12,124 bases of DNA from Oscillospiraceae bacterium (GTDB lineage: Bacteria > Bacillota > Clostridia > Oscillospirales > Oscillospiraceae), in NCBI GenBank assembly GCA_020025615.1, contig JAHHRT010000042.1, positions 1 through 12,124 on the forward strand. The letters are read 5' to 3'. The notes beneath the pieces were generated by a model that worked only from the letters and a program-made list of their open reading frames with translations, ran no database searches and had not been told where the DNA came from. The position numbers and the translations under genes were made by a program. This document shows, in pieces, positions 6,294 through 12,087 of this stretch (within the stretch, counting starts at the first letter, position 1; every line of letters begins with the position of its first letter).

Positions 6294-7136
6294 TCAATTC
6301 AGAATGTTGTACACCCAGCAGGACAGGGCATACAGAAGATAGATGTGCGCCGGGTAGAATACATAGAAGAGCTTCTGATAGCCCCGGCCCCGCGCTCCAT
6401 TATAGCACAGCATCAGCAGTCCTGCAAAGCATCCAAACCATTCATAGTAGTCTGTAAACATCTGCATCCACTGAAAGCCCGGCTGTCTGGACATCATCAT
6501 TCCTGTAAACAGGAAGAAAATCAGGAAGTTCAGCACTGCAAATACACTGACCTGGGCCAGGCGGTGTCTGCGCAGGACATAGAGGAAAATGCCCAGGAAA
6601 ATGGTGGTCAGGCTGGTATCCCAATTGGAGTTCCAGATGGGCAGGAAGGTGTAGGCCAGGAAGCCCACAGGGTTCGCAAGCCTGGGGAACTGAATCACCA
6701 GCATATTTCCCAGGAAAGGCCAGAGCAGCGGCAGAAGCACCGCAGCCAGGCCCCGAATCCAGCGTTTCTGCCCCAGCCAGTCAATCCCCTGGTAAATCAC
6801 CATGAGGATGGTATAGGCGGTCATCATGCCGTTCATGGGGAAGAAGCCGTCCCCCCGGCGCAGAAGTCCGGCGAACTGCATGAAAAACAGCAGGCCGTTC
6901 ATGGCAATGGAGATGCCATAGACCTTCAGGAAATAGCGCTTGCGGTTATGGGTGTGGGTAAAGCCCTCCACCAGGCAGAAGAGAAACAGCGGCGCAGACA
7001 GCCGCCCCAGCATGGAAAACCATTCGGGAATCCACCCGGTAAAGCCAAAAAAGTAATGAATGTGGTCGAGGATCATCAGTACCAGGGCGATGAGCTTCAA
7101 GTCTGTCCCGGTAAGTCCCCATTTTTTCTGTTCCAT
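6294..7136 (-). CDS. TraX-family polytopic membrane protein (putative acyltransferase)
   Basis: A 280-aa protein with about eight to nine helices. It opens with the family hallmark TDLKLIALVLMILDHIHYFF (residues 11-30). It then carries GRLSAPLFLFCLVEGFTHT (about 44-62), with the conserved Arg, Pro and Glu-Gly, and ends with FYVFYPAHIYLLY. These match the TraX group, named after the F-plasmid protein that N-acetylates pilin. Chromosomal Firmicute members are widespread, and their substrates are mostly unknown. No conjugation genes are nearby, so pilin modification is unlikely; acylation of a surface polymer, lipid or peptide is a reasonable guess. The ATG at 7136 has AAAGGAAAGGAC upstream. It is the first gene of an operon with a two-component system, which suggests that its expression responds to an envelope signal. 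Confidence 0.87.
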   Translation of the reverse strand: MEQKKWGLTGTDLKLIALVLMILDHIHYFFGFTGWIPEWFSMLGRLSAPLFLFCLVEGFTHTHNRKRYFLKVYGISIAMNGLLFFMQFAGLLRRGDGFFPMNGMMTAYTILMVIYQGIDWLGQKRWIRGLAAVLLPLLWPFLGNMLVIQFPRLANPVGFLAYTFLPIWNSNWDTSLTTIFLGIFLYVLRRHRLAQVSVFAVLNFLIFFLFTGMMMSRQPGFQWMQMFTDYYEWFGCFAGLLMLCYNGARGRGYQKLFYVFYPAHIYLLYALSCWVYNILN

Positions 7137-7179
7137 ATGTATCAGTCCTTTCCTTTGATATCCCCAGGATACCGGGAAG

Positions 7180-7196
7180 TTATCAGGAAATGATAA
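7180..7196. promoter_or_regulatory. Possible operator upstream of traX
   Basis: Perfect inverted repeat TTATCA-N5-TGATAA, 44 bases before the traX start. A TAGAAT -10 candidate lies on the minus strand at 7204-7199 with only a poor -35 (ATGACG, 15-base spacer), as expected for an activator-dependent promoter. OmpR-family regulators usually bind direct repeats, so the link to the local regulator is uncertain. Confidence 0.35.
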
Positions 7197-7282
7197 GGAT
7201 TCTAAAAAAATTTGGGGGACGTCATGATTTGGGAGGAAATTCTCTTTTCCGGGCCGCTCCCCTTTTCTTTTTTACTTCTCCA

Positions 7283-7311
7283 TTGCAAATAGGTCTCCCC
7301 GGTGGTATAAT
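7283..7311 (+). promoter_or_regulatory. Promoter of the ZIP transporter
   Basis: -35 TTGCAA (7283-7288), 17-base spacer, perfect -10 TATAAT (7306-7311). Transcription should begin near 7318, inside the palindrome that starts at the last base of the -10. The leader to the ATG at 7452 is about 134 bases and can form an AGCAGG/CCTGCT hairpin near 7369-7394. Confidence 0.82.
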
Positions 7312-7334
7312 GTAGTTAGCATATGCTAACTACA
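7311..7334. promoter_or_regulatory. 24-bp perfect palindrome, likely metal-repressor operator
   Basis: A self-complementary sequence centred on 7322/7323 with core GTTAGCATATGCTAAC. It begins in the -10 box and covers the transcription start, the ideal place for a repressor. The TTAG...CTAA half-sites resemble operators of DtxR/IdeR/MntR-type iron or manganese repressors (DtxR core TTAGGTTAGCCTAACCTAA). They do not resemble the Fur (TGATAATNATTATCA) or Firmicute Zur boxes. The position in front of a metal transporter gene supports this. The exact regulator is inference. Confidence 0.7.
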
Positions 7335-7451
7335 CAGGAAAGTGTCTGGCAGAAACGTGTATCTGCACAGCAGGTCGGGAATATTTTCCTGCTATTTCAG
7401 AAAGCTTTCCTGCTTACTGCTGAAAATTTCAAACAATTAGGAGGTAATCAC

Positions 7452-8234
7452 ATGAATCTACATACTTGGTACGGTATTCTCATCCCGTTTCTGGGAACAT
7501 CTCTGGGCGCGGCCTGCGTGTTCTGTATGAAGAAAGACATGGGCATTTCCGTACAGCGCGCCCTCACAGGCTTCGCCGGCGGTGTCATGGTTGCGGCTTC
7601 TGTCTGGAGTCTGCTGATTCCGGCCCTGGAGCAGTCCGAAGCCATGGGAGCCTGGTCCTTCCTTCCGGCAGCGGCGGGGTTCTGGATCGGCATTGGATTT
7701 CTTCTGCTGCTGGACCACCTGATTCCCCATCTGCATCGAAACGCCCAGGAGGCAGAAGGCCCCAAAACCAAGCTGCAAAGAACCACCATGCTGGTTCTGG
7801 CAGTGACCCTGCACAACATTCCCGAGGGCATGGCGGTGGGCGTGGTTTACGCCGGGTATGTCACCGGCAATGCGGGCATTTCTCTCATGGGGGCACTGGC
7901 CCTTTCCGTGGGCATCGCCATTCAGAATTTCCCGGAAGGTGCCATCATCTCCATGCCCCTGCGTTCGGAGGGCATGGGGAAATCCAAAGCCTTTCTCTAT
8001 GGCGTTCTCTCCGGGGTAGTAGAACCCATCGGTGCTATTCTGACCATTTTGGCAGCAAATCTGATTGTCCCGGCCCTGCCCTATTTTCTCAGCTTCGCCG
8101 CCGGGGCCATGATTTATGTGGTTGTGGAGGAACTGATTCCCGAAATATCTCAGGGAAAGCACTCGGATGTGGGCACCATTTTCTTCTCCGTGGGCTTTAC
8201 GGTTATGATGATTCTGGACGTGGCGCTGGGATAA
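7452..8234 (+). CDS. ZIP-family metal transporter (GufA/ZupT-like)
   Basis: A 260-aa divalent metal importer. The frame is open from 7323, but that ATG lies inside the operator. The ATG at 7452 has AGGAGG eight bases upstream and starts MNLHTWYGILIPFLGTSLGA, the usual beginning of the family. About eight helices are visible. The transport site is clear: HNIPEG (121-126: His121, Asn122, Glu125) in TM4, QNFPEG (158-163: Gln158, Asn159, Glu162) in TM5, and EPIGA (Glu191), plus VEELIPE (225-231) near the end. The loop between TM3 and TM4 is short, with a few histidines (HLIPHLHRN). Substrate is zinc, iron or manganese; the DtxR-like operator favours iron or manganese limitation as the inducing signal. 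It appears to be monocistronic. Confidence 0.93.
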   Translation: MNLHTWYGILIPFLGTSLGAACVFCMKKDMGISVQRALTGFAGGVMVAASVWSLLIPALEQSEAMGAWSFLPAAAGFWIGIGFLLLLDHLIPHLHRNAQEAEGPKTKLQRTTMLVLAVTLHNIPEGMAVGVVYAGYVTGNAGISLMGALALSVGIAIQNFPEGAIISMPLRSEGMGKSKAFLYGVLSGVVEPIGAILTILAANLIVPALPYFLSFAAGAMIYVVVEELIPEISQGKHSDVGTIFFSVGFTVMMILDVALG

Positions 8235-8286
8235 CAGAATCGGCAATAGCGGACGCTTCACAGCAAATATTTGACCACAGTAAAAA

Positions 8287-8306
8287 AGGACCGCCGAAGC
8301 GGTCCT
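8287..8306 (-). terminator. Hairpin I, minus-strand terminator-like copy
   Basis: GGACCGC (8288-8294), tetraloop CGAA, GCGGTCC (8299-8305), extended by an A-T pair. On the minus strand it reads into TTTTTTACTG, a good terminator; on the plus strand there is no T run. It is a second copy of the nrdD terminator placed 226 bases further downstream of nrdD. Confidence 0.65.
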
Positions 8307-8405
8307 CAGGGTGTCAAAAAAACATCGCAGATTTTTGCCGCCTCAGCGGCAAATAAAGTTGAAATCATTTTCCACGGGGGCGTGTACCTCGTGGAAAATA
8401 CAGCT

Positions 8406-8465
8406 CGGCCTGAGAGTGTGGAATTTGACCGTCATAGACGGGCAAATTATGCGCGGGTCAGGCCG
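8406..8465. other. Nested stem-loop IV with competing outer helix
   Basis: Outer helix CGGCCTGA (8406-8413) with TCAGGCCG (8458-8465), 8 perfect pairs. Inner helix AATTTG (8422-8427) with CAAATT (8443-8448), then a single A/G mismatch and CCGTC/GACGG around an ATA loop. An alternative outer helix AGAGTG (8413-8418) with CACTCT (8467-8472) crosses the first, so the two are either mutually exclusive or form a pseudoknot around the same inner hairpin. Confidence 0.55.
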
Positions 8466-8471
8466 CCACTC

Positions 8472-8506
8472 TTTGTCGAAAACCTCCGAAGGAGTTTTTC
8501 GACAAA
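8472..8506. other. Long stem-loop V with TGTCGAAAA flanks
   Basis: Left arm 8472-8487 and right arm 8491-8506 form 16 positions with one A-C mismatch around the loop GAA. The arms begin TTTGTCGAAAA and end TTTTTCGACAAA. It sits directly beside hairpin VI, as a two-hairpin module. The module at 12056-12123 has a similar make-up. Confidence 0.7.
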
Positions 8507-8513
8507 CTAAAAA

Positions 8514-8537
8514 GGACCGCCGAAGCGGTCCTTTTTT
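8514..8537. terminator. Hairpin VI, bidirectional terminator of nrdD and the ZIP gene
   Basis: GGACCGC (8514-8520), loop CGAA, GCGGTCC (8525-8531). Plus strand: followed by TTTTTTCTT. Minus strand: preceded by the nrdD stop 13 bases away and followed by TTTTTAGTTTG. Both directions are good terminators. The sequence is identical to hairpin I. Confidence 0.85.
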
Positions 8538-8544
8538 CTTATTC

Positions 8545-10722
8545 TTACAGGTGAAGCACACGGTCCCGGATTTCCTGGGTACGGCCCTGGTTCCAATACT
8601 GGGTGCCGATGTAGCCGCAGGTACGGCGGGCCACATTCATCTTGTTCTGGTCGGTGTTGCCGCACTGGGGGCAGACCCAGATGAGCTTGCCGTCGTCGTC
8701 TTCCTTAATCTGAATCTCACCGTCGTAGCCACAGCACTGGCAGTAGTCAGACTTGGTGTTCAGCTCTGCATACATGATGTTGTCGTAGATGAACTGCATG
8801 AGCTCCAGGACAGCGTCGATATTCTGCTGCATATTGGGCACTTCCACGTAGCTGATAGCGCCGCCGGGGGACAGACGCTGGAACTCTGCTTCAAAGCGAA
8901 GCTTGGTGAAGGCGTCGATTTCCTCGGACACATGGACGTGGTAGGAATTGGTGATATAGTTCTTGTCGGTGATGCCGGGGACAATGCCGAACCGCTTCTG
9001 CAGGCACTTGGAGAACTTATAGGTGGTGGACTCCAGAGGGGTGCCGTACAGGGAGAAGTCGATGTTGTGGGCTTCCTTCCACTTCTGGCAGGCATCGTTC
9101 ATGTGCTGCATCACTTCGATGGCGAAGGGCTTGGCCTCCTCATCGGTGTGGGACTTACCGGTCATGTACTTGACGCACTCATAGAGACCTGCATAGCCCA
9201 GGCTGATGGTGGAATATCCGCCGTAGAGCAGCTTGTCGATGGGCTCACCCTTCTTGAGTCTTGCCAGAGCACCGTACTGCCACAGAATGGGGGCAGCATC
9301 GGAGAGCGTACCCTTGAGGCGGTCGTGACGGCACATCAGGGCCTTGTGGCACAGTTCCAGACGCTCGTCGAAGATTCTCCAGAACTTTTCCATATCCCGG
9401 CCGGAGGACAGAGCCACATCCACCAGATTGATGGTGACAACGCCCTGGTTGAAGCGGCCGTAGTACTTTGCCTTACCGTTCTCATCCACATAGGGGGTGA
9501 GGAAGCTGCGGCAGCCCATGCAGGTGTAGCAGTGGCCTTCGCCATTGGAATCCACCTTCAGCTCCAGCATCTTCTTTTCGCTGATGTAGTCGGGGACCAT
9601 CCGCTTGGCGGTGCACTGGGCAGCCAGACGGGTCAGGTAGAAATAAGGGGTGCCCTCCCGGACGTTGTCCTCCTCCAGCACATAGATGAGCTTGGGGAAT
9701 GCAGGGGTGATCCACACGCCCTTCTCATTCTTTACGCCCTCGTAGCGCTGGCGCAGGGTCTCCTCAATAATCATTGCCAGGTCCTTCTTCTCCTGCTCGT
9801 TTCTGGCCTCGTTGAGGTACATGAACACAGTAATGAAGGGGGCCTGTCCGTTGGTGGTCATCAGGGTTACCACCTGGTACTGGATGGTCTGGACACCACG
9901 GCGGACCTCGTCACGCAGACGGTCCTCCACCACCTTGGTGATGGTCTCTTCGTCAGGACGGATGCCAAAGGTGGAAACCTCTCTTTCCACGGTCTTGCGG
10001 ATCTTCTCACGGCTGATCTGGACAAAGGGAGCCAGGTGGGTCAGAGAAATGGACTGTCCGCCGTACTGGTTGGAAGCCACCTGTGCAATGATCTGGGTGG
10101 CGATGTTGCAGGCGGTGGAGAAGGAATGGGGCTTCTCAATGAGGGTGCCGGAGATGACCGTGCCGTTCTGGAGCATATCATCCAGGTTGATGAGGTCGCA
10201 GTTGTGCATATGCTGGGCATAGTAGTCGGCATCGTGGAAGTGGATGATACCGGCCTCATGGGCAGCTACAATGTCAGCAGGCAGCAGAATCCGGGCGGTG
10301 ATATCCTTGGAAACTTCGCCGGCCATGTAGTCACGCTGAACCGCATTGATGGTGGGGTTCTTGTTGGCGTTCTCCTGCTTCACTTCCTCGTTGTTGCACT
10401 CAATGAGGCTGAGGATGCGATCATCGGTGGTGTTGGACTGCCGGAGCAGGCTGCGGGTGTAACGATAGGTGATGTACTCCTTGGCAACCTCAAAGGCACC
10501 GTGGGCCATAATGGCCTTTTCCACCTGGTCCTGAATCTCCTCCACGGAGGGGCTGCGGCCCATCTCCTCGCAGGCGATTTCCACGCTCTCGGAGATGCGG
10601 CGAATCTGCAGCTCGGTCATCCGCACGGATTCCTCCACTGCCAGATTGGCCTTGGTGATTGCCATTACGATCTTTTCAATGTCAAAAACGGCTTCCGCGC
10701 CGTTACGCTTAATGATTTTCAT
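8545..10722 (-). CDS. nrdD: Anaerobic (class III) ribonucleoside-triphosphate reductase
   Basis: A 725-aa glycyl-radical enzyme that converts ribonucleoside triphosphates to deoxyribonucleotides without oxygen. The N-terminal ATP cone, residues 1 to about 95 (KRNGAEAVFDIEKIVMAI), is the allosteric activity site. The catalytic barrel carries Cys175 (HMHNCDLINLDDML) and a cysteine-rich GHCYTCMGCRS (397-405). The C-terminus has the zinc site Cys661/Cys664 and Cys684/Cys687 and the radical loop RRTCGYIG with Gly703. Every expected feature is present and the length is normal. The start ATG at 10722 has AGGAGG nine bases upstream; that SD sits in the loop of a small AAGTC/GACTT hairpin. The activase gene nrdG, usually adjacent, is not in the window: the gene is followed by the terminator hairpins and the converging ZIP gene. 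An NrdR box overlaps its promoter. Confidence 0.97.
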   Translation of the reverse strand: MKIIKRNGAEAVFDIEKIVMAITKANLAVEESVRMTELQIRRISESVEIACEEMGRSPSVEEIQDQVEKAIMAHGAFEVAKEYITYRYTRSLLRQSNTTDDRILSLIECNNEEVKQENANKNPTINAVQRDYMAGEVSKDITARILLPADIVAAHEAGIIHFHDADYYAQHMHNCDLINLDDMLQNGTVISGTLIEKPHSFSTACNIATQIIAQVASNQYGGQSISLTHLAPFVQISREKIRKTVEREVSTFGIRPDEETITKVVEDRLRDEVRRGVQTIQYQVVTLMTTNGQAPFITVFMYLNEARNEQEKKDLAMIIEETLRQRYEGVKNEKGVWITPAFPKLIYVLEEDNVREGTPYFYLTRLAAQCTAKRMVPDYISEKKMLELKVDSNGEGHCYTCMGCRSFLTPYVDENGKAKYYGRFNQGVVTINLVDVALSSGRDMEKFWRIFDERLELCHKALMCRHDRLKGTLSDAAPILWQYGALARLKKGEPIDKLLYGGYSTISLGYAGLYECVKYMTGKSHTDEEAKPFAIEVMQHMNDACQKWKEAHNIDFSLYGTPLESTTYKFSKCLQKRFGIVPGITDKNYITNSYHVHVSEEIDAFTKLRFEAEFQRLSPGGAISYVEVPNMQQNIDAVLELMQFIYDNIMYAELNTKSDYCQCCGYDGEIQIKEDDDGKLIWVCPQCGNTDQNKMNVARRTCGYIGTQYWNQGRTQEIRDRVLHL

Positions 10723-10773
10723 ATAGTAAGTCCTCCTGACTTGCTCGGGGCATCTGTTGTGTTAGCACGGCCC

Positions 10774-10801
10774 ATTATACTATATCTTGTGTTTTTGTCA
10801 A
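10774..10801 (-). promoter_or_regulatory. Promoter of nrdD
   Basis: Minus-strand -35 TTGACA (10801-10796) and -10 TATAAT (10779-10774), both perfect, 16-base spacer. The expected start is near 10767, about 45 bases before the ATG. Confidence 0.85.
10777..10792 (-). promoter_or_regulatory. NrdR box
   Basis: ACACAAGATATAGTAT on the minus strand matches the known NrdR consensus ACACWATATATWGTGT at 14 of 16 positions. It lies between the -35 and -10 of nrdD and overlaps the -10, where binding would block RNA polymerase. NrdR is the ATP-cone repressor of ribonucleotide reductase genes. A partner box is normally about 15-16 bases away; only a weak half-site (ACACAA) is found downstream. Confidence 0.75.
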
Positions 10802-10923
10802 GTGTGATATACCAAATCTTGCCTTTCCGTTTTTACACAGAAAAGTTAGGACTTTCTTTCCCCGGGGAAATATGTCTACCAAAGGGAAAGTTCCAAGTTT
10901 TCCGTAAATCCAAAAAGAAGTAT
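10802..10923. other. Intergenic spacer between the divergent nrdD and galM promoters
   Basis: No gene is visible. The spacer holds a perfect 14-bp palindrome TTTCCCCGGGGAAA (10857-10870) and several similar short strings (GAAAGTTCC, AAAAGTTAGG, ACTTTC). ACTTTC (10852 region) could pair with GAAAGT further right. There is no clear cre (CcpA) site. Confidence 0.4.
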
Positions 10924-10952
10924 TTGAATTACCGATGAGAATATAGTACAAT
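10924..10952 (+). promoter_or_regulatory. Promoter of galM
   Basis: -35 TTGAAT (10924-10929), 17-base spacer, -10 TACAAT (10947-10952). The start should be near 10959, so the transcript would begin almost at the hairpin at 10964. Confidence 0.68.
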
Positions 10953-10963
10953 CATGTCGAGGC

Positions 10964-10985
10964 CCTGGGAGGGCACCTTCCCAGG
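10964..10985 (+). promoter_or_regulatory. Hairpin at the 5' end of the galM transcript
   Basis: CCTGGGAGG and the matching CCTTCCCAGG side form about nine pairs with one G-U around a four-base loop. It lies within a few bases of the predicted start and 40 bases before the galM ATG, so it may stabilise the mRNA 5' end. There is no following T run, so it is not a terminator. Confidence 0.5.
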
Positions 10986-11024
10986 ATGCAGCAATTTATT
11001 GAAAATTAGAGGAGGCAGGATTTT

Positions 11025-12044
11025 ATGAGAGAATCTTTCGGCCTTTTGCCCAATGGGAAAGAGGCGTTTCTATACACCATCCATGGTGGTGGAATCACCG
11101 CTTCGGTGACGGACTACGGCGCTGCTCTGGTGCGTCTGATGGCCCCGGACCGGCACGGTGTTGTTTCCGATGTGGTTCTCGGCTTTGAAGATGCAAACGG
11201 CTACCGCACGCAGGATGGTTGTCTGGGTGCCACGGTGGGCCGCAGTGCCAACCGTCTGAAGGGTGCCAGCTTCACCCTGAACGGAGCCGAATACCATCTC
11301 ACCCCCAACGAAAACGGAAACAATCTGCACAGCGGCCCGGATACCTACTACACTCGGCTTTGGAATCTCAAGGAGCAGGGTGCAGACTTTTTGACCTTTA
11401 CCCTCCACAGCCCCGACGGCGACCAGGGCTATCCCGGAAACGCAGACATTCAGGTCACCTATCGTCTGGACGACCAGGGCGGTCTGCACATCGTCTATGA
11501 TGCTGTCTGTGACCAGGATACCGTGTTCAACCTCACCAACCACAGCTATTTCAACCTGGCAGGTCACGAGAAGACCCAGCAAGCCATGGACCAGGAGCTG
11601 ACCCTCCCCGGTCGGTTCTTCAACCCGGACGATGCCCAGAACATCCCCACCGGGGAGCTGCGCAATGTGGAAGGCACCCCCATGGACTTCCGCAAGGCCA
11701 AGGCCCTGAACCGGGATATTGATGCCGACTATGAGCCTCTGCACCTCCAGGGCGGCTACGACCACAACTGGGAAGTGTGCTCCGACCCCTGCGCCATTCT
11801 CACCGACCCCCAGTCCGGTCGAACCATGTCTGTCTCCACGGACTGCCCGGGTATTCAGGTCTACACCGGAAACTACCTGGACGCAAAGGGCAAGGACGGT
11901 GTCTACTACGGCAAGCGCACCGGCATTGCTCTGGAAACCCAGTTCTATCCCGATGCCCTCCATCATGCCGACTGGCCCCAGCCCATTACCAAGGCCGGAG
12001 AGCACTATCACTCTGAGACGGTTTACCGTCTGGGCACGGTCTAA
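11025..12044 (+). CDS. galM: Aldose 1-epimerase (mutarotase)
   Basis: A 339-aa cytoplasmic enzyme that interconverts alpha and beta anomers of galactose, glucose and related sugars, feeding the Leloir and glycolytic routes. The length is normal for GalM. The active site is intact: His102 in NNLHSG, His173 in NHSYFNL, Asp246 in GGYDHNW and the catalytic base Glu304 in ALETQFYPDA. GRSANRL (72-78) supplies the conserved substrate-binding Asn/Arg region. The ATG at 11025 has GAGGAGG nine bases upstream. It stands alone, with its own promoter and terminators and no gal, lac or other sugar genes beside it, so its sugar partner pathway cannot be read from context. Confidence 0.96.
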   Translation: MRESFGLLPNGKEAFLYTIHGGGITASVTDYGAALVRLMAPDRHGVVSDVVLGFEDANGYRTQDGCLGATVGRSANRLKGASFTLNGAEYHLTPNENGNNLHSGPDTYYTRLWNLKEQGADFLTFTLHSPDGDQGYPGNADIQVTYRLDDQGGLHIVYDAVCDQDTVFNLTNHSYFNLAGHEKTQQAMDQELTLPGRFFNPDDAQNIPTGELRNVEGTPMDFRKAKALNRDIDADYEPLHLQGGYDHNWEVCSDPCAILTDPQSGRTMSVSTDCPGIQVYTGNYLDAKGKDGVYYGKRTGIALETQFYPDALHHADWPQPITKAGEHYHSETVYRLGTV

Positions 12045-12055
12045 CATACAATAGA

Positions 12056-12074
12056 GGGCTGCAAAATGCAGTCC
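12056..12074 (+). terminator. First hairpin after galM
   Basis: GGGCTGCA (12056-12063) pairs with TGCAGTCC (12067-12074), 8 pairs with one G-U and a loop AAA. It is followed by CCCCTTT, so it is a weak terminator by itself and more likely an RNA 3'-end stabiliser or half of a two-hairpin module. Confidence 0.5.
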
Positions 12075-12087
12075 CCCCTTTCAGACT

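Larger units (their letters stand above)
8235..8544. repeat. Gene-free, highly structured intergenic block of six stem-loops
   Basis: No credible protein is encoded in this 310-base stretch between the converging ZIP and nrdD genes. In order it holds: hairpin I 8288-8305; II 8334-8353 (TTTGCCGC/GCGGCAAA); III 8367-8399 (ATTTTCCACG/CGTGGAAAAT); IV a nested structure 8406-8465; V 8472-8506 (16 pairs with one mismatch); and VI 8514-8531. Hairpins I and VI lie in a 24-base exact direct repeat (8283-8306 and 8509-8532), a period of 226 bases. Short TGTCRAAAA linkers connect the hairpins. This could be a composite of dispersed REP/MITE-like elements or one structured RNA. No transposase motif or obvious target duplication was found. 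Confidence 0.7.

Noticed and set aside
6228..7193. 321-codon plus-strand frame antisense to traX
   Set aside because: Antisense shadow; the traX-like frame has the family motifs and a ribosome binding site.
7323..7451. N-terminal extension of the ZIP transporter from the ATG at 7323
   Set aside because: That ATG lies within the operator palindrome at about the transcription start and has no ribosome binding site; the ATG at 7452 has AGGAGG at ideal spacing.
8283..8532. CRISPR-like repeat array
   Set aside because: Only two copies of a palindromic 24-mer, 226 bases apart, with structured sequence between them; there are no regular spacers and no cas genes.
10739..10767. Second full NrdR box next to the nrdD promoter
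   Set aside because: Only ACACAA plus scattered positions match (about 9 of 16), which is too weak to call.
8311..10938. Very long (875-codon) plus-strand open frame antisense to nrdD
   Set aside because: It covers nrdD completely on the opposite strand, and its predicted protein is low-complexity (L/V/G/H-rich) with no domain. It arises because nrdD avoids TTA, CTA and TCA codons. It also runs through the hairpin block and the nrdD promoter.
11070..12047. 325-codon minus-strand frame antisense to galM
   Set aside because: Shadow of the intact galM gene; V/G/H-rich composition with no recognisable motif and no ribosome binding site.
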